From assembly GCA_036172665.1 (NCBI GenBank), contig CM069875.1, forward strand, positions 15,903,806 to 15,967,805: DNA of 64,000 nucleotides, in the 5' to 3' direction. This DNA is from Prosopocoilus inquinatus. Its lineage: Eukaryota; Arthropoda; Insecta; Coleoptera; Lucanidae. The translations under genes and the position numbers were made by a program. Of the stretch, positions 11,636 to 26,050 are shown piece after piece (within the stretch, counting starts at the first letter, position 1; each line of letters starts with the position of its first letter). A model generated the notes under the pieces. The model made no database searches and had not been told where the DNA came from. It was given only the letters and a program-made list of their open reading frames with translations.

Positions 11636-13717
11636 TTTGGATGGACTCCAGTATCTCTGATGTGAGATACGAAATTTTCGGACGCAGCAGAAGCTGGAAA
11701 TAGTTTTAAACGAAACAACACGCATTAGCGTTGTTGTTGTGATGTATCTAATCGATCCTTACTCATCTATCATGTTATTTAACGTTTGGACGGACTCCAG
11801 TAACTCTGATGTGAGATACAAAGTTCTCGGACGCAGCAGAAGCTGGAAATAGTTTTGAACGAAACAACACGCATTAGCGTTGTTCCTGTGATGTATCTAA
11901 TCGATACTTACTCATCTATCATGTTATTTGACGATTGGATGGACTCCAGTAACCCTGACGTGAGATACGAAGTTCTCGGACGCAGCAGAAGCTGGAAATA
12001 GTTTTAAGCGAAACAACACGCATTAGCGTTGTTCCTGTGATGTATCTAATCGATCCTTACTCATCTATCATGTTATTTGGCGTTTCGATGGACTCCAGTA
12101 ACTCTGATGTGAGATACGAAGTTCTCGGACGCAGCTGAAGCTGGAAATAGTTTTAAACGAAACAACACGCATTAGCGTTGTTCCTGTGATGTATCTAATC
12201 GATCCTTACTCATCTATCATGTTATTTGACGTTTCGATGGACTCTAGTAACTCTGATGTGAGATACGAAGTTTTTGGACGCAGCAGGAGCTGGAAATAGT
12301 TTTAAACGAAACAACACGTATTAGCGTTGTTCCTGTGATGTATCTAATCGATCCTTACTCATCTATCATGTTATTTGGCGTTTCGATGGGCTCCGGTAAC
12401 TCTGAAGTGAGATAAGAAGTTCTCGGACGCAGCAGAAGCTGGAAATAGTTTTAAAAGATACAACACGCATTAGCGTTGTTCCTGTGATGTATCTAATTGA
12501 TCCTTACTCATTTATCATGTTATTTGACGTTTGGATGACCTCCAGTAACTCTGATGTGAGATACGAAATTATCGGACGCAGCAGAAGCTGGAAATAGTTT
12601 TAAATGAAACAACACGCATTAGCGTTGTTCCTGTGATGTATGTAATCGATCCTTACTTATCTATCATGTTATTTGACGTTTCGATGGACTCCAGTAACTC
12701 TGATGTGAGATACGACGTTTTCGGACGCAGCAGAAGCTGGAAATAGTTTTAAATGAAACAACACGCATTAGCGTTGTTCCTGTGATGTATCTAATCGATC
12801 CTTACTGATCTATCATGTTATTTGATGTTTGAATGGACTCCAGTAACTCTGATGTGAGATACAAAGTTCTCGGACGCAGCAGAAGCTGGAAATAGTTTTG
12901 AACGAAACAACACGTATTAGCGTTGTTCCTGTGATGTATCTAATCGATCCTTACTCATCTGTCATGTTATTTGGCGTTTGGATGGACTCCAGTATCTCTG
13001 ATGTGAGATACGAAATTTTCGGACGCAGCAGAAGCTGGAAGTAGTTTTAAACGAAACAACACGCATTAGCGTTGTTGTTGTGATGTATCTAATCGATCCT
13101 TACTCATCTATCATGTTATTTAACGTTTGGACGGACTCCAGTAACTCTGATGTGAGATACAAAGTTCTCGGACGCAGCAGAAGCTGGAAATAGTTTTGAA
13201 CGAAACAACACGCATTAGCGTTGTTCCTGTGATGTATCTAATCGATACTTACTCATCTATCATGTTATTTGACGATTGGATGGACTCCAGTAACCCTGAC
13301 GTGAGATACGAAGTTCTCGGACGCAGCAGAAGCTGGAAATAGTTTTAAACGAAACAACACGCATTAGCGTTGTTCCTGTGATGTATCTAATCGATCCTTA
13401 CTCATCTATCATGTTACTTGGCGTTTCGATGGACTCCAGTAACTCTGATGTGAGATACGAAGTTCTCGGACGCAGCTGAAGCTGGAAATAGTTTTAAACG
13501 AAACAACACGCATTAGCGTTGTTCCTGTGATGTATCTAATCGATCCTTACTCATCTATCATGTTATTTGACGTTTCGATGGACTCTAGTAACTCTGATGT
13601 GAGATACGAAGTTTTTGGACGCAGCAGGAGCTGGAAATAGTTTTAAACGAAACAACACGTATTAGCGTTGTTCCTGTGATGTATCTAATCGATCCTTACT
13701 CATCTATCATGTTATTT
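11636..13717 (+). repeat. 9-mer offset duplication, 1341 bp apart
   Basis: The rare variant GTTGTTGTTGTGATG (in place of GTTGTTCCTGTGATG) is at 11731 and 13072, and GACGATTGGATGG with AACCCTGACG follows at about 11930 and 13271. Both pairs are 1341 bp (9 x 149) apart. The matching blocks run about 11636-12376 and 12977-13717, and the intervening 12377-12976 holds module C end pieces (TTTTAAAAGATACAAC, TAATTGATCC) and TACTGATCTATC monomers. A third copy of the GTTGTTGTTG marker lies at 19179. Confidence 0.78.
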
Positions 13718-16700
13718 GACGTTTGGATGGACTCCAGTATCTCTGATGTGAGATACGAAATTTTCGGACGCAGCAGAAGCTGGAAATAGTTTTAAACGAA
13801 ACAACACGTATTAGCGTTGTTCATGTGATGTATCTAATCGATCCTTACTTATCTACTATGTTATATGACGTTTCGATGGACTCCAGTAACTCTGATGTGA
13901 GATACGAAATTTTCATACGCAGCAGAAGCTGAAAATAGTTTTAAATGAAACAATACGCATTAGCGTTGTTCCTGTGATGTATGTAATCGATCCTTACTCA
14001 TCTATCATGTTATTTGACGTTTGGATGGACTCCAGTATCTCTGATGTGAGATACGAAATTTTCGGACGCAGCTGAAGCTGGAAATAGTTTTAAACGAAAC
14101 AACACGCATTAGCGTTGTTCCTGTGATGTATCTAATCGATCCTTACTCATCTATCATGTTATTTGACGTTTGGATGGACTCCAGTAACTCTGATGTGAGA
14201 TACAAAGTTCTCGGACGCAGCTGAAGCTGGAAATAGTTTTAAACGAAACAACACGCATTAGCGTTGTTCCTGTGATGTATCTAATCGATCCTTACTCATC
14301 TATCATGTTATTTGAAGTTTGGATGGACTCCAGTATCTCTGATGTGAGATACTAAATTTTCGGACGCAGCAGAAGCTGGAAATAGTTTTAAATGAAACAA
14401 CACGCATTAGCGTTGTTCCTGTGATGTATCTAATCGATCCTTACTCATCTATCATGTTATTTGACGTTTAAATGGACTCCAGTAACTCTGATGTGAGATA
14501 CAAAGTTCTCGGACGCAGCTGAAGCTGGAAATAGTTTTGAACGAAACAACACGTATTAGCGTTGTTCCTGTGATGTATCTAATCGATCCTTACTCATCTA
14601 TCATGTTATTTGACGTTTGGATGGGCTCCGGTAACTCTGAAGTGAGATAAGAAGTTCTCGGACGCAGCAGAAGCTGGAAATAGTTTTAAACGAAACAGCA
14701 CGCATTAGCGTTGTTCCTGTGATGTATCTAATCGATCCTTACTCATCTATCATGTTATTTGACGTTTAAACGGACTCCAGTAACTCTGATGTGAGATACA
14801 AAGTTCTCGGACGCAGCAGAAGCTGGAAATAGTTTTGAACGAAATAACACGTATTAGCGTTGTTCCTGTGATGTATCTAATCGATCCTTACTTATCTACT
14901 ATGTTATTTGACGTTTCGATGGACTCCAGTAACTCTGATGTGAGATACGAAATTTTCGGACGCAGCACAAGCTGGAAATAGTTTAAATTAAACAACATGC
15001 ATTAGCGTTGTTCCTGTGATGTATGTAATCGATCCTTACTCATCTATCATGTTATTTGACGTTTGGATGGGCTCCAGTAACTCTGAAGTGAGATACGAAG
15101 TTCTCGGACGCAGCTGAAGCTGGAAATAGTTTTAAACGAAACAACACGCATTAGCGTTGTTCCTGTGATGTATCTAATCGATCCTTACTCATCTATCATG
15201 TTATTTGGCGTTTCGATGGACTCCAGTAACTTTGATGTGAGATACGAAATTTTCGGACGCAGTAGAAGCTGGAAATAGTTTTAAACGAAACAACACGCAT
15301 TAGCGTTGTTCCTGTGATGTATCTAATCGATCCTTACTCATCTATCATGTTACTTGGCGTTTCGATGGACTCCAGTAACTCTGATGTGAGATACGAAGTT
15401 CTCGGACGCAGCTGAAGCTGGAAATAGTTTTAAACGAAACAACACGCATTAGCGTTGTTCCTGTGATGTATCTAATCGATCCTTACTCATCTATCATGTT
15501 ATTTGACGTTTCGATGGACTCTAGTAACTCTGATGTGAGATACGAAGTTTTTGGACGCAGCAGGAGCTGGAAATAGTTTTAAACGAAACAACACGTATTA
15601 GCGTTGTTCCTGTGATGTATCTAATCGATCCTTACTCATCTATCATGTTATTTGACGTTTGGATGGACTCCAGTATCTCTGATGTGAGATACGAAATTTT
15701 CGGACGCAGCAGAAGCTGGAAATAGTTTTAAACGAAACAACACGTATTAGCGTTGTTCATGTGATGTATCTAATCGATCCTTACTTATCTACTATGTTAT
15801 ATGACGTTTCGATGGACTCCAGTAACTCTGATGTGAGATACGAAATTTTCATACGCAGCAGAAGCTGAAAATAGTTTTAAATGAAACAATACGCATTAGC
15901 GTTGTTCCTGTGATGTATGTAATCGATCCTTACTCATCTATCATGTTATTTGACGTTTGGATGGACTCCAGTATCTCTGATGTGAGATACGAAATTTTCG
16001 GACGCAGCTGAAGCTGGAAATAGTTTTAAACGAAACAACACGCATTAGCGTTGTTCCTGTGATGTATCTAATCGATCCTTACTCATCTATCATGTTATTT
16101 GACGTTTGGATGGACTCCAGTAACTCTGATGTGAGATACAAAGTTCTCGGACGCAGCTGAAGCTGGAAATAGTTTTAAACGAAACAACACGTATTAGCGT
16201 TGTTCCTGTGATGTATCTAATCGATCCTTACTCATCTATCATGTTATTTGAAGTTTGGATGGACTCCAGTATCTCTGATGTGAGATACTAAATTTTCGGA
16301 CGCAGCAGAAGCTGGAAATAGTTTTAAATGAAACAACACGCATTAGCGTTGTTCCTGTGATGTATCTAATCGATCCTTACTCATCTATCATGTTATTTGA
16401 CGTTTAAATGGACTCCAGTAACTCTGATGTGAGATACAAAGTTCTCGGACGCAGCTGAAGCTGGAAATAGTTTTGAACGAAACAACACGTATTAGCGTTG
16501 TTCCTGTGATGTATCTAATCGATCCTTACTCATCTATCATGTTATTTGACGTTTGGATGGGCTCCGGTAACTCTGAAGTGAGATAAGAAGTTCTCGGACG
16601 CAGCAGAAGCTGGAAATAGTTTTAAACGAAACAGCACGCATTAGCGTTGTTCCTGTGATGTATCTAATCGATCCTTACTCATCTATCATGTTATTTGACG

Positions 16701-16960
16701 TTTAAACGGACTCCAGTAACTCTGATGTGAGATACAAAGTTCTCGGACGCAGCAGAAGCTGGAAATAGTTTTGAACGAAATAACACGTATTAGCGTTGTT
16801 CCTGTGATGTATCTAATCGATCCTTACTTATCTACTATGTTATTTGACGTTTCGATGGACTCCAGTAACTCTGATGTGAGATACGAAATTTTCGGACGCA
16901 GCACAAGCTGGAAATAGTTTAAATTAAACAACATGCATTAGCGTTGTTCCTGTGATGTAT
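13335..16960 (+). repeat. 13-mer higher-order repeat, two tandem units of 1936 bp
   Basis: Private variants recur 1936 bp apart (13 x 149 less 1): CATGTTACTTGGCG at about 13409/15345 and TTCATACGCAGC at 13912/15848. The missing base sits in TAGTTTAAATTAAAC near 14985, where a T run is one shorter. The units are about 13335-15024 and 15271-16960, joining module A to the eight-subtype series of 1-3.3 kb. The second unit departs at about 16961, where GTATCTAATC replaces GTATGTAATC. Confidence 0.78.
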
Positions 16961-18913
16961 CTAATCGATCCTTACTCATCTATCATGTTATTTGACGTTT
17001 GAATGGACTCCAGTATCTCTGATGTGAGATACAAAGTTCTCGGACGCAGCAGAAGCTGGAAATAGTTTTGAACGAAACAACACGTATTATCGTTGTTCCT
17101 GTGATGTATCTAATCGATCCTTACTCATCTATCATGTTAATTGACGTTTGGATGGGCTCCAGTAACTCTGAAGTGAGATAAGAAGTTCTCGGACGCAGCT
17201 GAAGCTGGAAATAGTTTTAAACGAAACAACACGCATTAGCGTTGTTCCTGTGATGTATCTAATCGATCCTTACTCATCTATCATGTTATTTGACGTTTCG
17301 ATGGACTCTAGTAACTCTGATGTGAGATACGAAGTTTTTGGACGCAGCAGGAGCTGGAAATAATTCTAAACGAAACAACACGTATTAGCGTTGTTCCTGT
17401 GATGTATCTAATCGATCCTTACTTATCTATCATGTTGTTTGACGTTTGGATGGACTCCAGTAACTCTGATGTGAGATACGAAATTATCGGACGCAGCAGA
17501 AGCTGGAAATAGTTTTAAATGAAACAACACGCATTAGCGTTGTTCCTGTGATGTATCTAATCGATCGTTACTCATCTATCATGTTATTTTACGTTTGGAT
17601 AGACTCCAGTAACTCTGATGTGAGATACAAAGTTTTTGGACGCAGCAGAAGCTGGAAATAGTTTTGAACGAAACAACACGTATTAGCGTTGTCCCTGTGA
17701 TGTATCTAATCGATCCTTACATATCTAACATGTTATTTGACGTTTCGATGGACTCCAGTAACTCTAATGTGAGATACGAATTTTTCGGACGCAGCAGCAG
17801 CTGGAAATAGTTTTAAACGAAACAACACATATTAGCGTTGTTCCTGTGATGTATCTAATCGATCCTTACTCATCTATCATGTTATTTGACGTTTGGACGG
17901 ACTCCAGTAACTCTGATGTGAGATACAAAGATCTCGGACGCAGCAGAAGCTGGAACTTGTTTTGAACGAAACAACACGTATTAGCGTTGTTCCTGTGATG
18001 TATCTAAACGATCCTTACTTATCTAACATGTTATTTGACGTTTGGATGGACTCCGGTAACTCTGATGTGAGATACAAAGTTTTTGGGCGCAGCAGGAGCT
18101 GGAAATAATTTTAAACGAAGCAACACGTATTAGCGTTGTTCCTGTGATGTATCTAATCGATCCTTACTTAGCTACTATGTTATTTGACGTTTCGATGGAC
18201 TCCAGTAATTTTGATGTGAGATACGACGTTTTCGGACGCAGCAGAAGCTGGAAATAGTTTTAAAAGATACAACACGCATTAGCGTTGTTCCTGTGATGTA
18301 TCTAATCGATCCTTACTCATTTATCATGTTATTTGACGTTTGGATGACCTCCAGTAACTCTGATGTGAGATACGAAATTATCGGACGCAGCAGAAGCTGG
18401 AAATAGTTTTAAATGAAACAACACGCATTAGCGTAGTTCCTGTGATGTATCTAATCGATCCTTACTCATCTATCATGTTATTTGACGTTTGGATGGACTC
18501 CAGTAACTCTGAAGTGAGATACGAAGTTCTCGGACGCAGCTGAAGCTGGAAATAGTTTTAAAAGATACAACACGCATTAGCGTTGTTCCTGTGATGTATC
18601 TAATTGATCCTTACTCATTTATCATGTTATTTGACGTTTGGATGACCTCCAGTAACTCTGATGTGAGATACGAAATTATCGGACGCAGCAGAAGCTGGAA
18701 ATAGTTTTAAATGAAACAACACGCATTAGCGTTGTTCCTGTGATGTATGTAATCGATCCTTACTTATCTATCATGTTATTTGACGTTTCGATGGACTCCA
18801 GTAACTCTGATGTGAGATACGACGTTTTCGGACGCAGCAGAAGCTGGAAATAGTTTTAAATGAAACAACACGCATTAGCGTTGTTCCTGTGATGTATCTA
18901 ATCGATCCTTACT
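16961..18913 (+). repeat. Copy of 5199-7151 (module C block, about 13 monomers)
   Basis: AGATCTCGG at 17929 and TAATTGATCC at 18601 match 6167 and 6839, both offset by 11762 bp. The copy holds every private variant of module C in the same order. It begins with a TTTGAATGGACTCCAGTATC monomer and ends where TACTGATC replaces TACTCATC. Small differences, such as GTCCCTGTGATG near 17691 and AATAATTTTAAACG near 18105, show that it is not an exact duplicate, so assembly duplication is unlikely. Confidence 0.8.
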
Positions 18914-21023
18914 GATCTATCATGTTATTTGATGTTTGAATGGACTCCAGTAACTCTGATGTGAGATACAAAGTTCTCGGACGCAGCAGAAGCTGGAAAT
19001 AGTTTTGAACGAAACAACACGTATTAGCGTTGTTCCTGTGATGTATCTAATCGATCCTTACTCATCTGTCATGTTATTTGGCGTTTGGATGGACTCCAGT
19101 ATCTCTGATGTGAGATACGAAATTTTCGGACGCAGCAGAAGCTGGAAGTAGTTTTAAACGAAACAACACGCATTAGCGTTGTTGTTGTGATGTATCTAAT
19201 CGATCCTTACTCATCTATCATGTTATTTAACGTTTGGACGGACTCCAGTAACTCTGATGTGAGATACAAAGTTCTCGGACGCAGCAGAAGCTGGAAATAG
19301 TTTTGAACGAAACAACACGCATTAGCGTTGTTCCTGTGATGTATCTAATCGATACTTACTCATCTATCATGTTATTTGACGATTGGATGGACTCCAGTAA
19401 CCCTGACGTGAGATACGAAGTTCTCGGACGCAGCAGAAGCTGGAAATAGTTTTAAACGAAACAACACGCATTAGCGTTGTTCCTGTGATGTATCTAATCG
19501 ATCCTTACTCATCTATCATGTTACTTGGCGTTTCGATGGACTCCAGTAACTCTGATGTGAGATACGAAGTTCTCGGACGCAGCTGAAGCTGGAAATAGTT
19601 TTAAACGAAACAACACGCATTAGCGTTGTTCCTGTGATGTATCTAATCGATCCTTACTCATCTATCATGTTATTTGACGTTTCGATGGACTCTAGTAACT
19701 CTGATGTGAGATACGAAGTTTTTGGACGCAGCAGGAGCTGGAAATAGTTTTAAACGAAACAACACGTATTAGCGTTGTTCCTGTGATGTATCTAATCGAT
19801 CCTTACTCATCTATCATGTTATTTGACGTTTGGATGGACTCCAGTATCTCTGATGTGAGATACGAAATTTTCGGACGCAGCAGAAGCTGGAAATAGTTTT
19901 AAACGAAACAACACGTATTAGCGTTGTTCATGTGATGTATCTAATCGATCCTTACTTATCTACTATGTTATATGACGTTTCGATGGACTCCAGTAACTCT
20001 GATGTGAGATACGAAATTTTCATACGCAGCAGAAGCTGAAAATAGTTTTAAATGAAACAATACGCATTAGCGTTGTTCCTGTGATGTATGTAATCGATCC
20101 TTACTCATCTATCATGTTATTTGACGTTTGGATGGACTCCAGTATCTCTGATGTGAGATACGAAATTTTCGGACGCAGCTGAAGCTGGAAATAGTTTTAT
20201 ACGAAACAACACGCATTAGCGTTGTTCCTGTGATGTATCTAATCGATCCTTACTCATCTATCATGTTATTTGACGTTTGGATGGACTCCAGTAACTCTGA
20301 TGTGAGATACAAAGTTCTCGGACGCAGCTGAAGCTGGAAATAGTTTTAAACGAAACAACACGCATTAGCGTTGTTCCTGTGATGTATCTAATCGATCCTT
20401 ACTCATCTATCATGTTATTTGAAGTTTGGATGGACTCCAGTATCTCTGATGTGAGATACTAAATTTTCGGACGCAGCAGAAGCTGGAAATAGTTTTAAAT
20501 GAAACAACACGCATTAGCGTTGTTCCTGTGATGTATCTAATCGATCCTTACTCATCTATCATGTTATTTGACGTTTAAATGGACTCCAGTAACTCTGATG
20601 TGAGATACAAAGTTCTCGGACGCAGCTGAAGCTGGAAATAGTTTTGAACGAAACAACACGTATTAGCGTTGTTCCTGTGATGTATCTAATCGATCCTTAC
20701 TCATCTATCATGTTATTTGACGTTTGGATGGGCTCCGGTAACTCTGAAGTGAGATAAGAAGTTCTCGGACGCAGCAGAAGCTGGAAATAGTTTTAAACGA
20801 AACAGCACGCATTAGCGTTGTTCCTGTGATGTATCTAATCGATCCTTACTCATCTATCATGTTATTTGACGTTTAAACGGACTCCAGTAACTCTGATGTG
20901 AGATACAAAGTTCTCGGACGCAGCAGAAGCTGGAAATAGTTTTGAACGAAATAACACGTATTAGCGTTGTTCCTGTGATGTATCTAATCGATCCTTACTT
21001 ATCTACTATGTTATTTGACGTTT
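18539..21023 (+). repeat. Copy of 12432-14916 (about 2.5 kb, offset 6107)
   Basis: Several private markers are each offset by 6107 bp: TAATTGATCC (12494/18601), GAAGTAGTTTTAAACG (about 13038/19145), GTTGTTGTTG (13072/19179) and TTCATACGCAGC (13912/20019). The offset is 41 monomers less 2 bp. The block overlaps the module C copy ending at 18913, so two duplication events share this sequence. It stops at about 21024, where GACGTTTGGATGGGC takes the place of GACGTTTCGATGGAC. One private difference is TTTTATACGAAAC near 20197. Confidence 0.8.
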
Positions 21024-24000
21024 GGATGGGCTCCAGTAACTCTGAAGTGAGATACGAAGTTCTCGGACGCAGCTGAAGCTGGAAATAGTTTTAAACGAAA
21101 CAACACGCATTAGCGTTGTTCCTGTGATGTATCTAATCGATCCTTACTCATCTATCATGTTATTTGGCGTTTCGATGGACTCCAGTAACTTTGATGTGAG
21201 ATACGAAATTTTCGGACGCAGTAGAAGCTGGAAATAGTTTTAAACGAAACAACACGCATTAGCGTTGTTCCTGTGATGTATCTAATCGATCCTTACTCAT
21301 CTATCATGTTATTTGGCGTTTCGATGGACTCCAGTAACTTTGATGTGAGATACGAAATTTTCGGACGCAGCAGAAGCTGGAAATAGTTTTAAATGAAACA
21401 ACACGCATTAGCGTTGTTCCTGTGATGTATCTAATCGATCCTTACTCATCTATCATGTTATTTGGCGTTTCGATGGACTCCAGTAACTCTGATGTGAGAT
21501 ACGAAATTTTCGGACGCAGCAGAAGCTGGAAATAGTTTTAAATGAAACAACACGCATTAGCGTTGTTCCTGTGATGTATCTAATCGATCCTTACTCATCT
21601 ATCATGTTATTTGACGTTTGGATGGACTCCAGTAACTCTGATGTGAGATACAAAGTTCTCGGACGCAGCTGAAGCTGGAAATAGTTTTAAACGAAACAAC
21701 ACGCATTAGCGTTGTTCCTGTGATGTATCTAATCGATCCTTACTCATCTATCATGTTATTTGAAGTTTGGATGGACTCCAGTATCTCTGATGTGAGATAC
21801 TAAATTTTCGGACGCAGCAGAAGCTGGAAATAGTTTTAAATGAAACAACACGCATTAGCGTTGTTCCTGTGATGTATCTAATCGATCCTTACTCATCTAT
21901 CATGTTACTTGACGTTTAAATGGACTCCAGTAACTCTGATGTGAGATACAAAGTTCTCGGACGCAGCTGAAGCTGGAAATAGTTTTGAACGAAACAACAC
22001 GTATTAGCGTTGTTCCTGTGATGTATCTAATCGATCCTTACTCATCTATCATGTTATTTGACGTTTGGATGGGCTCCGGTAACTCTGAAGTGAGATAAGA
22101 AGTTCTCGGACGCAGCAGAAGCTGGAAATAGTTTTAAACGAAACAGCACGCATTAGCGTTGTTCCTGTGATGTATCTAATCGATCCTTACTCATCTATCA
22201 TGTTATTTGACGTTTAAACGGACTCCAGTAACTCTGATGTGAGATACAAAGTTCTCGGACGCAGCAGAAGCTGGAAATAGTTTTGAACGAAATAACACGT
22301 GTTAGCGTTGTTCCTGTGATGTATCTAATCGATCCTTACTTATCTACTACGTTATTTGACGTTTCGATGGACTCCAGTAACTCTGATGTGAGATACGAAA
22401 TTTTCTGACGCAGCACAAGCTGGAAATAGTTTAAATTAAACAACATGCATTAGCGTTGTTCCTGTGATGTATGTAATCGATCCTTACTCATCTATCATGT
22501 TATTTGACGTTTGGATGGGCTCCAGTAACTCTGAAGTGAGATACGAAGTTCTCGGACGCAGCTGAAGCTGGAAATAGTTTTAAACGAAACAACACGCATT
22601 AGCGTTGTTCCTGTGATGTATCTAATCGATCCTTACTCATCTATCATGTTATTTGGCGTTTCGATGGACTCCAGTAACTTTGATGTGAGATACGAAATTT
22701 TCGGACGCAGTAGAAGCTGGAAATAGTTTTAAACGAAACAACACGCATTAGCGTTGTTCCTGTGATGTATCTAATCGATCCTTACTCATCTATCATGTTA
22801 TTTGGCGTTTCGATGGACTCCAGTAACTCTGATGTGAGATACGAAATTTTCGGACGCAGCAGAAGCTGGAAATAGTTTTAAATGAAACAACACGCATTAG
22901 CGTTGTTCCTGTGATGTATCTAATCGATCCTTACTCATCTATCATGTTATTTGACGTTTGAATGGACTCCAGTATCTCTGATGTGAGATACAAAGTTCTC
23001 GGACGCAGCAGAAGCTGGAAATAGTTTTGAACGAAACAACACGTATTATCGTTGTTCCTGTGATGTATCTAATCGATCCTTACTCATCTATCATGTTATT
23101 TGACGTTTGGATGGGCTCCAGTAACTCTGAAGTGAGATAAGAAGTTCTCGGACGCAGCTGAAGCTGGAAATAGTTTTAAACGAAACAACACGCATTAGCG
23201 TTGTTCCTGTGATGTATCTAATCGATCCTTACTCATCTATCGTGTTATTTGACGTTTCGATGGACTCTAGTAACTCTGATGTGAGATACGAAGTTTTTGG
23301 ACGCAGCAGGAGCTGGAAATAGTTCTAAACGAAACAACACGTATTAGCGTTGTTCCTGTGATGTATCTAATCGATCCTTACTTATCTATCATGTTATTTG
23401 ACGTTTGGATGGACTCCGGTAACTCTGATGTGAGATACAAAGTTTTTGGGCGCAGCAGGAGCTGGAAATAGTTTTAAACGAAGCAACACGTATTAGCGTT
23501 GTTCCTGTGATGTATCTGATCGATCCTTACTTAGCTACTATGTTATTTGACGTTTCGATGGACTCCAGTAATTTTGATGTGAGATACGACGTTTTCGGAC
23601 GCAGCAGAAGCTGGAGATAGTTTTAAAAGATACAACACGCATTAGCGTTGTTCCAGTGATGTATCTAATAGATCCTTACTCATTTATCATGTTATTTGAC
23701 GTTTGGATGACCTCCAGTATCTCTGATGTGAGATACGAAATTATCGGACGCAGCAGAAGCTGGAAATAGTTTTAAATGAAACAACACGCATTAGCGTAGT
23801 TCCTGTGATGTATCTAATCGATCCTTACTCATCTATCATGTTATTTGACGTTTGGATGGACTCCAGTAACTCTGAAGTGAGATACGAAGTTCTCGGACGC
23901 AGCTGAAGCTGGAAATAGTTTTAAAAGATACAACACGCATTAGCGTTGTTCCTGTGATGTATCTAATCGATCCTTACCCATTTATCATGTTATTTGACGT

Positions 24001-26050
24001 TTGGATGACCTCCAGTAACTCTGATGTGAGATACGAAATTATCGGACGCAGCAGAAGCTGGAAATAGTTTTAAATGAAACAACACGCATTAGCGTTGTTC
24101 CTGTGATGTATCTAATCGATCCTTACTCATCTATCATGTTATTTGACGTTTCGATGGACTCTAGTAACTCTGATGTGAGATACGAAGTTTTTGGACGCAG
24201 CAGGAGCTGGAAATAGTTTTAAACGAAACAACACGTATTAGCGTTGTTCCTGTGATGTATCTAATCGATTCTTACTCATCTATCATGTTATTTGACGTTT
24301 TGATGGACTCCAGTAACTCTAATGTGAGATACGAAATTTTCGGACGCAGCAGAGGCTGGAAATAGGTTTGAACGAAACAACACGTATTAGCGTTGTTCCT
24401 GTGATGTATCTAAACGATCCTTACTTATCTAACATGTTATTTGACGTTTGGATGGACTCCAGTAAGTCTGATGTGAGATACGACGTTTTCGGACGCAGCA
24501 GAAACTGGAAATAGTTTTAAACGAAACAACACGCATTAGCGATGTTCCTGTGCTGTGTCAAATCGATCCTTACTTATCTATCATGTTATTTGACGTTTCG
24601 ATGGACTCCAGTAACTCTGATGTGAGATACGACGTTTTCGGACGCAGCAGAAGCTGGAAATAGTTTTAAATGAAACAACACGCATTAGCGTTGTTCCTGT
24701 GATGTATCTAATCGATCCTTACTCATCTATCATGTTATTTGAAGTTTGGATGACCTCCAGTAACTCTGATGTGAGATACGAAATTATCGGACGCAGCAGA
24801 AGCTGGAAATAGTTTTAAATGAAACAACACGCATTAGCGTTGTTCCTGTGATGTATCTAATCGATCCTTACTCATCTATCATGTTATTTGACGTTTGGAT
24901 GGACTCCAGTAACTCTGAAGTGAGATACGAAGTTCTCGGACGCAGCTGAAACTGGAAATAGTTTTAAAAGATACAACACGCATTAGCGTTGTTCCTGTGA
25001 TGTATCTAATCGATCCTTACTCATCTATCATGTTATTTGACGTTTGGATGGACTCCAGTAACTCTGAAGTGAGATACGAAGTTCTCGGACGCAGCTGAAG
25101 CTGGAAATAGTTTTAAAAGATACAACACGCATTAGCGTTGTTCCTGTGATGTATCTAATCGATCCTTACTCATTTATCATGTTATTTGACGTTTGGATGA
25201 CCTCCAGTAACTCTGATGTGAGATACGAAATTATCGGGCGCAGCAGAAGCTGGAAATAGTTTTAAATGAAACAACACGCATTAGCGTTGTTCCTGTGATG
25301 TATCTAATCGATCCTTACTCATCTATCATGTTATTTGAAGTTTGGATGGACTCCAGTATCTCTGATGTGAGATACTAAATTTTCGGACGCAGCAGAAGCT
25401 GGAAATAGTTTTAAATGAAACAACACGCATTAGCGTTGTTCCTGTGATGTATCTAATCGATCCTTACTCATCTATCATGTTATTTGACGTTTAAATGGAC
25501 TCCAGTAACTCTGATGTGAGATAGAAAGTTCTCGGACGCAGCTGAAGCTGGAAATAGTTTTGAACGAAACAACACGTATTAGCGTTGTTCCTGTGATGTA
25601 TCTAATCGATCCTTACTCATCTATCATGTTATTTGACGTTTGGATGGGCTCCGGTAACTCTGAAGTGAGATAAGAAGTTCTCGGACGCAGCAGAAGCTGG
25701 AAATAGTTTTAAACGAAACAGCACGCATTAGCGTTGTTCCTGTGATGTATCTAATCGATCCTTACTCATCTATCATGTTATTTGACGTTTAAACGGACTC
25801 CAGTAACTCTGATGTGAGATACAAAGTTCTCGGACGCAGCAGAAGCTGGAAATAGTTTTGAACGAAATAACACGTATTAGCGTTGTTCCTGTGATGTATC
25901 TAATCGATCCTTACTTATCTACTATGTTATTTGACGTTTCGATGGACTCCAGTAACTCTGATGTGAGATACGAAATTTTCGGACGCAGCAAAAGCTGGAA
26001 ATAGTTTTAAATGAAACAACATGCATTAGCGTTGTTCCTGTGATGTATGT
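21024..26050 (+). repeat. Mosaic of module A/B/C pieces
   Basis: About 34 monomers. The eight-subtype series runs at about 21.0-23.2 kb. A partial module C starting with GGGCGCAGCAGG lies at about 23.3-24.1 kb. The first copy of the AGGCTGG to GTGTCAAATCG cassette ends with the marker at 24552. Alternating GATGACCTCCAG and TCTGAAGTG copies follow at 24.7-25.3 kb, and the eight-subtype series returns from 25.3 kb. Single-copy changes include ATCGTGTTATTTG near 23241 and TTACCCATTTATC near 23976. No non-satellite sequence was seen. Confidence 0.7.
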
